From Pleurotus djamor (Eukaryota > Basidiomycota > Agaricomycetes > Agaricales > Pleurotaceae), in NCBI GenBank assembly GCA_029747585.1, contig JAPEVF010000547.1:1-30782 (forward strand): a stretch of DNA of 30,782 nt. Reading direction: 5' to 3'. Both the position numbers and the translations under genes were made by a program. Below, piece after piece: positions 10,675-21,196 of this stretch. Under the pieces are notes generated by a model. It was not told where the DNA came from. It saw nothing but the letters and a program-made list of their open reading frames with translations, and did no database searches. Numbering within the stretch: the stretch's first letter is position 1; the number at the start of each line of letters is the position of its first letter.

Positions 10675-12024
10675 TTAAGCTAGAGGAACTCTGAGCTTCT
10701 TCCAATAAGCACCGTCGGCCGCAACCACCTTAGCATCTTCCCATTCGGAGTCATCAGTGAACGGTTGCTCAAATCCTTGAGGGATGGTGATGGAGGACTT
10801 CCAGGTAGCGTCGGTAGCGACATCCTCCGACGTCCCATCACTATACAGGATACGGAATTTGGCAATGACGCCCGCGGGTCCACCGACGTTGAAGGTCTTG
10901 ACAGCGAAAGAATTATATGTCGGGTGGAGCTTGGGGATGGTGAAGGCGTTGGCAGTAGTCCAGCTTCCACCTTTAAAGATCTGCTCGCCGTTGTGGAATA
11001 GAGTATAGCGATCATCCCTGTTAATGTGAAATGAATCAAGGGCATAATCATGGAAAGAGTGGAGTGGATCGACTTACGCCGCCATGATAACGTGCGCAGC
11101 GACAGCGGTCCTTCCGCAGTTGCTGAGCGTTTTACGGAAGACGCGTTCACCCTTGGGTGCTCGCCCGCCAACATTGTCAGTCGTCCAGATCCATGATACG
11201 TTGTCAAAAGTGAGAACTTGAGGGAGGGCAGTTTTACCCCAGTGAGCGTTGTCGTACGTTCCCTGGAGGGTTGCGAAAGGCCAAGCAACGTCGGAGGTAC
11301 CGATCGACTGGAAGTTTTTTGGTGGGGCACCCCGAGTAACTCTCCAGCTTTCGTCGGTAATGAAGTCCTCGAAGGAGCCGTCGGCGTAGTGGAACCGGAT
11401 GGTCGCCATAACGCCGGCAGCCGATCCGGTGTTGTTGCCCTCGATGGCGAAGACATTGGAAGTTTTGTTCAAAGCGACGTAAAGTGCTTGACCAGTCTTG
11501 AAGCCTCCACCTTCACCGACGAGGACACCATTCACGTACAACTTGTGTGAATCATCGCTGTAGGTCGAAAGATCAACGTTAACGAGTGTCAAACACACGG
11601 CTCGGATCACAGCTTACGAGGCGATGATGATAGAAGCGTAGCGAGCGCATTTCCCACAACCAGAAGGGACAATGGTTTTACGGAAGGCGCGAATCCCGTG
11701 AGGATTGGCAGCACCGGGGGTAAGAACTTCCCCAGTCCAAATCCATTTCGAGATGCTGAACGAGGGAGCGGAAAACGTTGTGGTGTTGTAGGAGACCTTG
11801 CAAGCGGGGTCGAGTGCGACGTCAGAGAGATCGCTGACATCTCCACATTCTAAGATGAATGAGTCAGCGTTGTTTATCCTGAAGGATAGACTGGGTACTA
11901 ACGTTGTCTATCTGGGCCAGCCAAGGCCAGAGCCGCGAGGACAAGGGGCAAAAACAACTCTGGAGAGTTATAAGCCACTCCGACGCCGCATGGAGTAGTA
12001 ACGGTGCCACTTACGGTTCCACAT
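10675..12024 (-). CDS. Secreted protein with two tandem beta-sandwich (galactose-binding-like) repeats
   Basis: Exons in gene order are 12024-12015, 11959-11903, 11849-11618, 11557-11078 and 11017-10675, closing as 373 residues. The start was chosen because the 10-nt first exon joins exon 2 in frame to give MWNQLFLPLVLAALALAGP, a clear signal peptide; a longer frame from the ATG near 12060 does not stay open. The mature part contains two copies of one module of roughly 160 residues: KWIWTGEV...RAFRKTI...SDDSHKLYVNGVLVGEG...ADGSFEDFITDESWRV and SWIWTTDN...RVFRKTL...ADDRYTLFHNGEQIFKG...SDGTSEDVATDATWKS. The pattern (W-W-T, FRK, aDDxyxLyvNG, DG(S/T)xEDxxTDxxW) resembles jelly-roll modules in rhamnosidase N-terminal regions and lectin-like proteins, so carbohydrate binding is a reasonable guess. 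No catalytic residues are evident. It is likely extracellular, and its close neighbour is also secreted. Confidence 0.8.
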
Positions 12025-12529
12025 CCTTCGAGGAGAGAAACAAAGTTGGCTGCAACATTGTATATATAATGGTTCAGCTGTGACTAGCGTAGCCTGCAGA
12101 CAGAATGAAACTACTTCCGCTGGCCAAAGAGTCCCCACTTCTACGCCATTGAAAGCAGGACGTCGGTGAATAGCTAGGCTCGAGCCCTTAGCACGGCCTG
12201 CCACAATCTACTCTAAATTTTTCAGTGGGCCTTGACTAACTCACGGTCATGGGAGCAAAAACACNGGCCTAGGGACAGGGGAGGGAGAACATTAGTTAGC
12301 TTGGTGAGACGGCTACCTGACACTTGCGACTATTAGTACTAAGAACTATGACTGAAGGGATGAACTGACGTCGCTGTATAGTCCAATTGGTAACTTGGCG
12401 TGGCTTAGTAAAACCACTGGCCGTCCGGCCCAGCTGACAGCAGGCAAATTTTCATTCGTCATAGATTTGGGGGAGCAAGCTGTGGTATTGGGAACGCCTC
12501 TAACTTATACGACGACGGCAGGGAATCCG
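12025..12529. other. Intergenic region, tandem minus-strand genes
   Basis: The region lies between the start of the two-repeat secreted protein and the stop of the cupredoxin-like gene. A TATATATAA-like tract at 12060-12068 lies about 40 bp before the ATG at 12024 and may be its TATA box. One N is present at 12265. No gene is seen. Confidence 0.5.
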
Positions 12530-13451
12530 TCACATGAATATAGCCCAACCTAAAACAGAAAGTGCGAGTAGGGACTGATGTCCACCAGAAACGGATCTTG
12601 TATGGAACACTCCATTGGCGCTTTCCGTGGGAGCGCTGGTCACAACGCGGGACGGGTAAGCCAAGACACCAGATGCCACGGGTCCAGGAGGAGCTGATGC
12701 CTCTGCCCCAACTCCAACTAGAGAGGCCTCATCCCCTCCTTGCTGCTCCGGTACGCGGTAGGTAAGCGACGTATCCCCAGATAACCGGATATAATAGACT
12801 CACTCCAGGATTTCCGGTATGTCGTTGGGCGGTACGAGTAAAGTTACTAATGGTAGCACCATTTGATGGTGGATTGATTACCCCGACCATTCCATTGTTA
12901 CAATGCGGTTCTGGGCGTAATTGCTTGCAATAAAACCAGATAGCTGGATGGTTATACGTACTATATGAGGGACTTCGCACCCAGGAATGCTTAATAAAGA
13001 ATGACTTACGACGTGAATCATCGGTGACCGTCAAGTTGAACCTAGGACTAAGCGATACGTTCGTTGTAGGTATGAATATCCAGCCGGAATCAAAGCCCCC
13101 AGGCAGCGGGTTGCACGGCTCGTCCAATGATGATTGAACGACAGAATGGTTTCCTGGGCTAGTAAGATGAGATGTTTATTACATATGTCCATTCGAGTAA
13201 AACAAGAAACTCACGCCCCGCTAAATACGAAGGAGACAGTGTCACCATTCTGTGCCGTGACATTGTTTGGACTGAACCGAAAAGAAAGAGGCCCACCCGG
13301 GGTCGAAGAGACAGATCCTATCTGTATTTCCTGTATTAACGGCGTTCAGCGTAGTGGTACATATCATCAATCAAGAAAAACGCACAACAAGGTTTTGTCC
13401 CAACGTCACAGTTAGCAGTGAACATAAAGATACGACTCGGGCCGGCCACAT
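12530..13451 (-). CDS. Extracellular serine-rich, cupredoxin-like protein
   Basis: Exons in gene order are 13451-13386, 13330-13215, 13158-13010, 12943-12804 and 12742-12530, closing as 227 residues. A signal peptide (MWPARVVSLCSLLTVTLGQN) is followed by the conserved fungal cupredoxin pattern: IGSVSS, LSFRFSPNNVTAQNGDTVSF, GNHSVVQSS with EPCNPL, FDSGW, and IWFYCKQLRPEPHC followed by NNGMVGVINPP. The candidate type I copper ligands His65, Cys116, His124 and Met129 are in the family's spacing. A low-complexity Gly/Ala/Ser/Pro-rich tail ends in a hydrophobic stretch (SLLALSVLGWAIFM), suggesting GPI anchoring or membrane retention. The family is abundant in basidiomycete secretomes; its biochemical role is not settled. 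Donor GTGCGT, acceptor TACAG and a consistent frame across all five exons support the model. Confidence 0.85.
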
Positions 13452-13699
13452 CAGAGGAAGGGGGTTTGATATAATTTTGACGAAATGCATCGCATGCGAC
13501 ACAATGAGCTCTTATACCTTGTGAACCATCTGGTTGATGGCCGTCCAGCCGTGCCATGGATTGTTCCAAGCAAACATAGAGGCCGAACGTTAAATCGTGT
13601 TGATGTATTGATAGATGGAGGTATTTCGCCTCTATCCAAGCCAAAATAGGGCAGATTCTGCGGCGAGGAGGTCGTCAGGCTATATCTCTGATCTTGTTC

Positions 13700-14792
13700 A
13701 TGGTACTGTTGGCAGTGAAAGTCGCGCCGAAGGCATTGATGGTTCGTGGGCGCTTCATGTAAGCGCTTACAACGGAGGCCGAAACCATTGACAGTCTTGA
13801 CTTGGTCTTGACCAGCATTTTCTTCGAGTCACTATGGCCTTCTCCTACCTTTTCTGTTGTTGTCGAAAGAGAAGCCTATCGTCGGTACGACTGCTTCTGG
13901 CCTACGCGTCCGGTGCTCAAGTGGCTATATCTCCAGGATTCACTCGATGAGAACACGAGGCTAATATTACCAACCGACGAAGATTCGCCACCGTGAGTGC
14001 AGATGCATTTTACGCGTTAGTGTCTCTAAAATCGAGTAAAATCAAGCTCGAATGATTTTGCCGGCTCTATCGTGGATCAACAAGATCTGAGAGACAAGTG
14101 GACGTCAATTGTGCGCGCCAAGGAGGGGTGAGTGTTTATGTTTTTATTGTCGGAAATTTTCCTCAACTGTTTCTTCAGGAAAATGGTGAATGTCAACGCA
14201 ATACTTCCCTTTAACTTACACAATCAACCTCTTCCCGAACACGACTACAGCGTGTCGAGCTCTCGGTCTCCGTCACGTTCAACGGATCGCTATGGTTCAA
14301 CATCCCGGAATCCCTACGCCCCCCAAGCTGGACCATCACGGATGAACGGCATGCTAGCACCGTCGCCCCTTCATCGTACAATGGATCTACCAGAAACATC
14401 AGCGCCTAGGCCGACTCGCTCACACAGCGACCTGCGAGGTGGGATGACGTCAGATGAAGGCGGTGATGGAACAGGCCTTGAGAGACATGTCAGAAGCCCG
14501 CTTCTGGGATTGCGTCTTGTACGCCCCGATGGTGCACCCGTCAGCCCGACATCGAGCATAGAGGCTGGGAGAGGCAGAGTAGGCTGGAGTGGTGCTGGTA
14601 GCGAGGACGGAACCGCCTCGCAAAGGGAGAGAGCAGGAGGGGATGATGATGAAATGACCCCTCGGCCCCCTGGTATCATAACACAGGTCAGCCTACCCGT
14701 TTCGTCTTGAAGGTGATCTCAATACCCTCTTCTAGGTCATCAAGCTGGATATGGATGATGTTGGTCCTATCTCCGTCAGCTGGAGCGACTGA
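13700..14792 (+). CDS. Unrecognised protein with an N-terminal hydrophobic segment and disordered tail
   Basis: Exons 13700-13758, 13795-13992, 14047-14127, 14179-14686 and 14736-14792 close as 300 residues. I do not recognise the family. The N-terminus is hydrophobic (MVLLAVKVAPKAL, then FILDLVLTSIFFESLWPS). A folded-looking part follows (YRRYDCFWPTRPVLKWLYLQ; DLRDKWTSIVRAKEGKMVNV; FNLHNQPLPEHDYS). The next 150 residues are Ser/Arg/Pro/Gly-rich and probably disordered, and the last exon encodes IKLDMDDVGPISVSWSD. The start is uncertain: the frame is open upstream of 13700 (RRGGRQAISLILF...), so a further 5' exon could extend the membrane segment. The cupredoxin-like gene starts on the other strand at 13451, leaving at most about 250 bp for a shared promoter. 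Confidence 0.55.
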
Positions 14793-15903
14793 TATTCCCT
14801 TCCCAGACGCGCTGGTCACGAGCCATATGAAGTGTGGCGGCGACCCATGCTGTAAAACACCAAATCCCTCTAATTCGACGCGCTGACTGCCCACTATGTT
14901 TATGGAACGTCTTGAGCGATTGAAATGACATTGCACAACGTCTCGGTATCTACCAATCTTGTATTCGTGCTCGTGGCATGCGACGCACCCGGAGAATAAC
15001 ATGAACAATTGGAACCTTCCTGACGTGGGTGGACGCGTTGGCTCGAGTTGTTAGACATGCGACCGCCATAACAACGTCGATGAGCGGTTGGGTAAATGAA
15101 GATGTGATTACGCCAAGGCCGAAGACAGATGAGAGGCCCAGCCGTGATTGATACTCGTGAGTCCCAGGATCTCATGTTACAATTCAGCGCTTCATCTCGA
15201 TGTCCTAACCAGGTCTGAATGCATCTAAACACAGTTGCTCTTGACACTTACACCACTCCTGGCTCCTCATTTAATCCAACCTTGAGTTTGGGGCGTTTGA
15301 TATTGGACACCTCTGATCAGCCAAGGAGCAAGTCGGTGATGAAGGCCGCCCGAGCATGTTCCTGTTACCCACCTCCACCCGCAACGGTACGACTGACTCC
15401 ATTTTTTGATGCAGAAGCTTTTTCTCCCACCGGTGGGAGATCGCATACCTTTCCTGTGCGTCAAAGTTGACTTCGCATCTCGGTCTTCCGTATGTAGTTG
15501 GGGTAAGAGCCATTTATGCCATGGTATCACCCTGCTAAAGCCATTTGTTCAAGTTTGTCAGAGTGCGTCAAGGACGGAACTTTGTTGACGTTGTTCGTGA
15601 CATATGTCCAGGCCGAAGTGTAGATGGATAATCTAAGATAATGACCGGGATCCTCAAGTAAGTTTTCTTGGTCTTCTTTTCCTTCGGCATCCTTACTCTA
15701 TTTTCATCGTAGGGTTTATACCAAGAGAATGTTCCGAGTATCTCGCGTACTTTCATCGATCATCGCGCGTTTTTCGCTTCTGTACCGACATCCGAAAACG
15801 AGTCTAATTTCGAGGCGATGACATATAGCACACATCTTGACGTCGCCGTCGACGCTGCCTAGAGGGACAATCGCAATCCATCTCTTTGTTTCGCAGCTCC
15901 TCA

Positions 15904-15915
15904 CCCCAGCCCCAC
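15904..15915. promoter_or_regulatory. Two adjacent Cre1-type (SYGGRG) hexamers
   Basis: CCCCAG and CCCCAC are directly adjacent and match the carbon-catabolite repressor consensus SYGGRG on the minus strand, about 290 bp before the glyoxal oxidase ATG. Single hexamers are common by chance; adjacency makes the site somewhat more credible. Confidence 0.35.
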
Positions 15916-16154
15916 CCTATTCTGATGCCTTGATGGCCGAAAGTACAATGGGTGTGGAGAAGCCAACTCTTTCGTTACGAAGACTTATAATTGGCTGCGC
16001 TCGTCCGCTTGATGGATCTTTAGCAATCCAACTATTACGACATACTCCCTGCGCCTGATCGCACGTAATGCTTTTTCTTACGAAGTTTTGTCTTGGTCGG
16101 TCGCTTTCCATATGCTTCATCCCCTCCTAACTTCTTTTGACCTTTCGGTGTGCG

Positions 16155-16162
16155 TATATAAA
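16155..16162 (+). promoter_or_regulatory. TATA box of the glyoxal oxidase gene
   Basis: TATATAAA lies about 36 bp before the ATG at 16198, which implies a very short leader or some initiation close to the start codon. Confidence 0.55.
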
Positions 16163-16197
16163 CACACTCACTCCGAAAGTGACCTTGATCATCCGAC

Positions 16198-18667
16198 ATG
16201 CTTGGACGAACACCATTATCTGCGCTTGCCAGCTCCCTCGTCGCATTTACTGCGTTACCTTCTGTCTCTGGTCTTGACGATGCCTTGTTCCCAAGAAACA
16301 ATGGCGGTCGCGGATGGCAGCTCGTTCAAGAAGGGTATGCTCCCCTCCAGTCACGCTTACACCCTCCACTAATCAACCTGGCCTACAGCACCACTGGTGT
16401 AAGCGCAATGCAACTGACGGTTGTATCGGAGACCAAGGCACTCATATTTGACAAAATGTATGTTTTCTGACGCTAGCTACTTTCTGTCTCCTCGCTCTAA
16501 CCACCTAACGTCTTGAAGTGAGCACAACCCTCTCATGGTCGACGGCCATCCGGCTTGGGGCGCCGAGCTAGATATACCTAGCAGGACCGTTCGTCCACTG
16601 CACCTCATCAGCAATACCTTCTGTGCCTCCGGAAGTTTCCTGAGCAATGGAACATTCGTTCATACTGGAGGAAATCCAATCGAAGCCAATGTTGGCGCCT
16701 ACAGTATGGCTTCCCCCGTCTGTAGCCCATTACGAACCACTAATCCCATGGCGTATAGATATTAATGGTCTGCAGCTGGTCCGGCTTTTTGATCCATGTG
16801 ACGATGAGAGCTGCGATATGATTGAAGATCCAGACCGCCTGCGAATGACTTCTGATCGTTGGTACCCTTCTACTGTGAGCACGAGAGATCGTCCGACGAA
16901 AGCAAAGCTGGAGCATTGACCCTTCAATCACAGACGAGGCTAGAAGATGGGTCGATTCTGGTATTCGGGTGAGTCTATCATTGAGGTGGCTTGTTCGGTT
17001 GCTCATTTTAGTGGTTTACAGGGGTGGCATGGCCGATGTGTATGTTTATCCACTAACCGCCTAAACTTAACTTAAATCTAATTGCTTCTTTAGCTACATG
17101 AACAATGCATCAACTAACAATCCAACCTACGAATTCTTCCCGCCGAAGAACATCAATGGTTCGGCCTTGCTCCCTTATTCATCTGACACCGATCCTGAAT
17201 CCCCCTAAATTCTAGGCTTCAACGGGCTTCAGATACCCAGCCAATTCATGGTCGACGCCCTCAATGCCAATTTGTTCCCTGCAATGTGGAGCTTGCCCAA
17301 TGGCAGTATCTTCGCTATCTCCAATCAACTGACGATGTTCTTTGATTGGCAAACCAACACCGAAACTCGCCTGCCCTCCATCCCAAATGACGTCCATGTC
17401 AGTTATCCCCTGTCGGGCGGTACGGTGATGCTGCCGTTGACCATTGAGAACAATTTCACCCCCGAAATTCTGGTCTGTGGGGGTTCGAATGTATCCGATA
17501 CTTTGACCAACATCGAGTACTCCTCCCAAACACCTGCCTCCACTCAATGTGTTAGGATGGTCCTCGACGAAGAAGGTATTGCAGCCGGCTGGCAGGTCGA
17601 ACACATGCCAGAGCCGAGGACCATGGTTGAGATGATCCTTCTCCCTAACCAAAAGATTCTGATGCTCAATGGCATGGAAACTGGTGTCGCTGGTTTCAAC
17701 AGTGTGAGTCTCCATGATGCCTCCCACCCCACATTTGTCACTGACGACTCAAATCGGATGCATAGGTTCATGATCCAGTTGGTCCCAGTAGCAATGCCGA
17801 CCATCCGGCTTTCACCCCATTCATCTATGACCCCAAAGCTCCAGCCGGACAGCGATTCACTGTTCAGGGTTTACCCACATCGCTATCCACAAGAATGTAC
17901 CATTCTACATCCACACTCCTCCCTGATGCTTCTGTCCTGATTGGTCAGTGACCTTTGTTCTTGGATAAATGATTCACCCTTACTGACGAATNCCCCCCCT
18001 TTGCAGCGGGTTCCAACCCAAACTTCGATTTTACCCCAAATGTCACCTATCAAACTGAGTATCGGTTCGTGTTTGGTATTTTCGCAATTCACACTCGACT
18101 GACCCTACCGCATTCCCTCAGTATGGAATTCCTCTCACCGCCCTATATGTTCGCTCCTCGCCCGAATGTCACGGGCTTCCCCACGAACATTGATTTTAAC
18201 GAGACTATCACTGTGGACATTACTCTTCCATCCTCCGCCACTAACGTCACCGGTACGTTGATCTAAGACTTCTCTTGTTTCATGCCCGAAGGTGACATAA
18301 TTCCTCCTAGTCGCCCTGATCGACCTGGGCTTCGCTACTCATACCGTCCACATGGATCAGAAATTTGTGGAGCTCCACTCATCTCTTTCGGAAGACAATT
18401 TCACTCTTCAAATCACTGGACCCGCTACTCCTCGGTTGTACTCTCCAGGTCCTGGATTCATCTACGTCGTCGCAGATGGCGTACCGAGCATTGGAAAGAG
18501 GGTTATGATTGGACCTGTTGGAGCACAACCACCAGTCGACCAAGCTGCTATCGAAAAGTGAGTCACAGCTCTTCTATCAAAGAATCTCGCGAGTTACTGA
18601 TCGATTGTTTAGTATGTTGAATAGCACTGATCCCCCTTCTAATACCACCAACACATTCTTCCTATGA
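16198..18667 (+). CDS. Glyoxal oxidase (copper radical oxidase), complete
   Basis: This is a secreted oxidase of glyoxal or methylglyoxal and related aldehydes, releasing H2O2 used by lignin and manganese peroxidases. Thirteen exons: 16198-16334, 16389-16457, 16519-16703, 16759-16874, 16934-16968, 17022-17039, 17094-17158, 17216-17703, 17766-17943, 18007-18064, 18122-18252, 18311-18557, 18613-18667, closing as 593 residues, near the usual family length. A signal peptide starts MLGRTPLSALASSLVAF. The radical-copper residues are in place: Cys104 (NTFCASG) and Tyr166 (RWYPST) for the Cys-Tyr cofactor, Tyr416-His417 (RMYHS) and His504 (FATHTVHM). The beta-propeller part includes TRLEDGSILVFGG and GGTVMLPL, and the C-terminal immunoglobulin-like domain includes YMFAPRPNV. 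There is no WSC domain. Exon 6 is only 18 nt. It is convergent with the cellobiohydrolase and a paralogue of the truncated gene at the left edge. One N lies in intron 9 (17992). Confidence 0.94.
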
Positions 18668-18898
18668 GTTCGCTACGATCTTTCGACTTCTAATGCTGAT
18701 GGACTGCATCGTTTTCGATAACTTTATCTATACTCAATACACAATCTTACTCAAATGTACTTATGCAGACGTTTTCTGTCTCATTATCATTGATTAAATC
18801 CAGATCATCTCTTTGTCATGAAGTGGTGCACTCGCTGCTTGATTACTTCTACATAAAATACATCAAGTATTAAAGTAGTCGACCATAATTTTGCCGAT

Positions 18899-20752
18899 TT
18901 AGAGGCATTGATGGTAGTCTTGTTATTGACTGTCAGCAACAAGCCGTCGTGTTGAATAACGATACAAAACTCACAAGGGTTGATGACGGTGCAAGTGGTT
19001 CCAGCGGCGCAGTTGGTGGATCCAGTGTAGTTGATGCCTATAAGAGTCATCCATGAATGAAAAGGAGCACAAATTGCACGATGATGGGGGACTTACCACC
19101 ACATTGGCCCCATTGTGGAACGGGGGCTCCAGTTCCAGTCGGGACGGAGGCGCTGGACGAGGTAGAAGAAGGTCCAGAGGGGCTGCTACTACTCGAGGAC
19201 ACTGGAGGGGTTGATCCACCGCTGTAGGTCGAATCCAGTGTACCCCACTTGATGTTGGAGAAGGTGACAGAGGCGTTGGGGTAGTTGGCCTCAAGGTCGG
19301 GTGGGTTCCCAGAGTCTTGCGAACAAGCACCTCGGGAGATACCAGGTTGAGATGGATCCCTGTCGAGGGGGAAATCGCTGTCGAGCCAGAGCATGTGGGC
19401 GGCGTGGTCACCCCACAATGACATGATCAAGACCATGCCATTGTTGGCAAACGAGTTACCCATCCTCGCGGTGTAGTTGTTGAGGTAAGAGGCATTGTCG
19501 TTGAAGAGCGACTTTTGTGCGACGCAGAAGTCATCGGAGATGGAGTTATATTGGCTAAGGGTGGGGAACGTCGCATACGAGTTCTGGTATACGACGCCAT
19601 CTTGAACATAGATGCGGCGAATCTCAACGAGGGTTCCGGAGTCAGTGCCATCATCAGTGATGAACCTGGAGAGTGTGATCGGTGAGATAAGAGAGGCGCG
19701 AAAAGGGAAAATGCACATACTGAGTTACGACGGTGATTTTCCTGGTCGTATCGATGGTCTGTCCACGACCGAGGAAAGTGCGATCGCCCATACGGTACGA
19801 ATTGAAGTCGCATCCATCCTTGTCGCAAACACTTGAGTAGCGATCGGAGCCATCACCACATTCAGTGCCGCTGCAGCGGTAAGGGCCCAAATCACGGCAA
19901 GGATGGGGCGTATAAGCAGTAGCCCAAGAATTGGCTTCCCAGATATCCATCTCAGGGCAGCAAGTTCCATAGCGACCATTTCCTGCGTTAGAATCGGTCG
20001 AAGAGGGGGTCCAATCGAGGACATTGGCCTCGCCATTGATCCACTTGACATCGTGTGGGCATTGAGCGTCACAGTATCCAGTACCGTATTGAGCACCAGC
20101 CTGAGTGACGATGATGATTAGTTCGCTGTTAAGATGGTGCAAACTGATGACGTACCTCGTTACCGGCAAAAGCAGCCTTGCCACCGTCTTGTTCCATCTC
20201 GGAGAAGTAAAGGGCGCCATTCAGACCACATGGAAGAGCAGACATGTCAACATCGAAAGTGAACTCCTTGTTGAGTAGGTTGAACATCTTGTAGTTTTCG
20301 TTGTCATCCAAGAGGTATACACGAGAACCAACATTCCTGGAACCCGAGTTGGTGACAAATCGGATTGTCAAAGAATCGCCGGTAGTGGTGATACCATAGG
20401 TACCACTGTAGTTAGCACCGTCGATGGCGCAGTTGGATGCACAGGTGACGGGATCCGGGCAAAGAGAAGCATCCCAAGCGTTGCCAGTATAACAGTTCTA
20501 GTGAGGGCGGGATATAAGTTAGATGATCGAAGGTGCATGAGAGATGTGAAAACATACCGTCGCACCGGAAGTGGAATGGGTCCATCGCCAATTGGCGTCG
20601 ATCACAATGGACTTCTGCTGCGTGCTGCAACCGCTGGCTGAGCATTCTTGGATAGTTATGGGAGGGTGAACTTCTGGAGTAAGCGTGCCGATGCGTTGGC
20701 CGAGGACGGCGGCAGCATAGGTAAAGGCGAGAAGAGAGGCTTTTCGGAACAT
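18899..20752 (-). CDS. GH7 cellobiohydrolase with C-terminal CBM1
   Basis: This is a secreted reducing-end exocellulase of the CBH I type. Exons in gene order: 20752-20558, 20497-20156, 20100-19721, 19665-19097, 19037-18975, 18918-18899, closing as 522 residues, normal for the family. A signal peptide ([18 protein letters not shown]) precedes [20 protein letters not shown]. The catalytic signature [11 protein letters not shown] places Glu229, Asp231 and Glu234 as nucleophile, assistant and acid/base. A Ser/Thr/Pro linker of about 30 residues leads to the CBM1 ([34 protein letters not shown]), with its Trp, two Tyr and four Cys present. The last seven codons (including the stop) sit on a separate 20-nt exon. 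It was found by requiring the CBM1 ending: the read-through frame otherwise runs on past CTVINPC. Upstream TATA and Cre1-like sites fit a cellulose-induced, glucose-repressed gene. Confidence 0.95.
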
Positions 20753-20852
20753 GGCGATGTTGGGGATGCTGTGGGGGTTGTATCTACGAGTAGACCAATG
20801 CTGTTTGAAGGCGTTGGTATTGAGTGGATGAATAATAGCCAGGATTCATGGA

Positions 20853-20865
20853 TCCTTATATACTG
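20853..20865 (-). promoter_or_regulatory. TATA box of the cellobiohydrolase gene
   Basis: The minus strand reads AGTATATAAGGAT, about 105 bp before the ATG at 20752, a usual distance for fungal cellulase genes. Confidence 0.55.
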
Positions 20866-21185
20866 CACAACAGGAGCACGGAAAATAACTGGCTTGAATA
20901 CGTCGTCGGATTTTGCTTGACCAAGACCAACTATTGCTCTTGGGGGTTGTTGAATGGACCCGAGAAGAACCCGACCGACGAATGAGACTACAATCAACTT
21001 ACGGCACGAAGAAACGCGCGAATACGCGTACATCCTCGAAGCTCGACTTTTCGCCCTAACGGTAACTCTGAGTTGCGTTGAGTGAAAAGAGGAAGTGGTT
21101 CGTACAGTGGGATGGACTTCAAGGATATCGGCAACACAGACGAGGATGTGAATTGTCGTAGAAGACATCCACAAACTTTCCCCAG

Positions 21186-21196
21186 CCCCCCGGGGG
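21186..21196. promoter_or_regulatory. Possible palindromic Cre1 site upstream of cellobiohydrolase
   Basis: CCCCCCGGGGG contains the SYGGRG consensus (CCGGGG) on both strands, about 435 bp before the start codon. Another match (GTGGGG at 20771-20776) lies in the leader. This fits carbon repression but is only a consensus match. Confidence 0.35.

Larger units (their letters stand above)
14793..16197. other. Long intergenic region upstream of glyoxal oxidase
   Basis: About 1.4 kb carries no gene I can support. Open frames on both strands, such as 14900-15247 (-) and 15406-15588 (+), show no similarity or splice logic. The right end holds the glyoxal oxidase promoter elements listed separately. 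Confidence 0.55.

Noticed and set aside
10680..11456. Long 258-codon minus-strand open frame
   Set aside because: It overlaps exons 4-5 of the two-repeat secreted protein in another frame, is Ser/Pro/Arg-rich like many shadow frames, and crosses a conserved intron (11018-11077).
14900..15247. Possible minus-strand gene in the 14.8-16.2 kb gap
   Set aside because: No recognisable motif, signal peptide or consistent splice sites; composition resembles intergenic DNA.
18805..18974. Extended C-terminus of the cellobiohydrolase after CTVINPC
   Set aside because: This is intron and 3' UTR read-through. The 20-nt terminal exon at 18899-18918 gives the canonical CBM1 ending NPYYHQCL and a stop.
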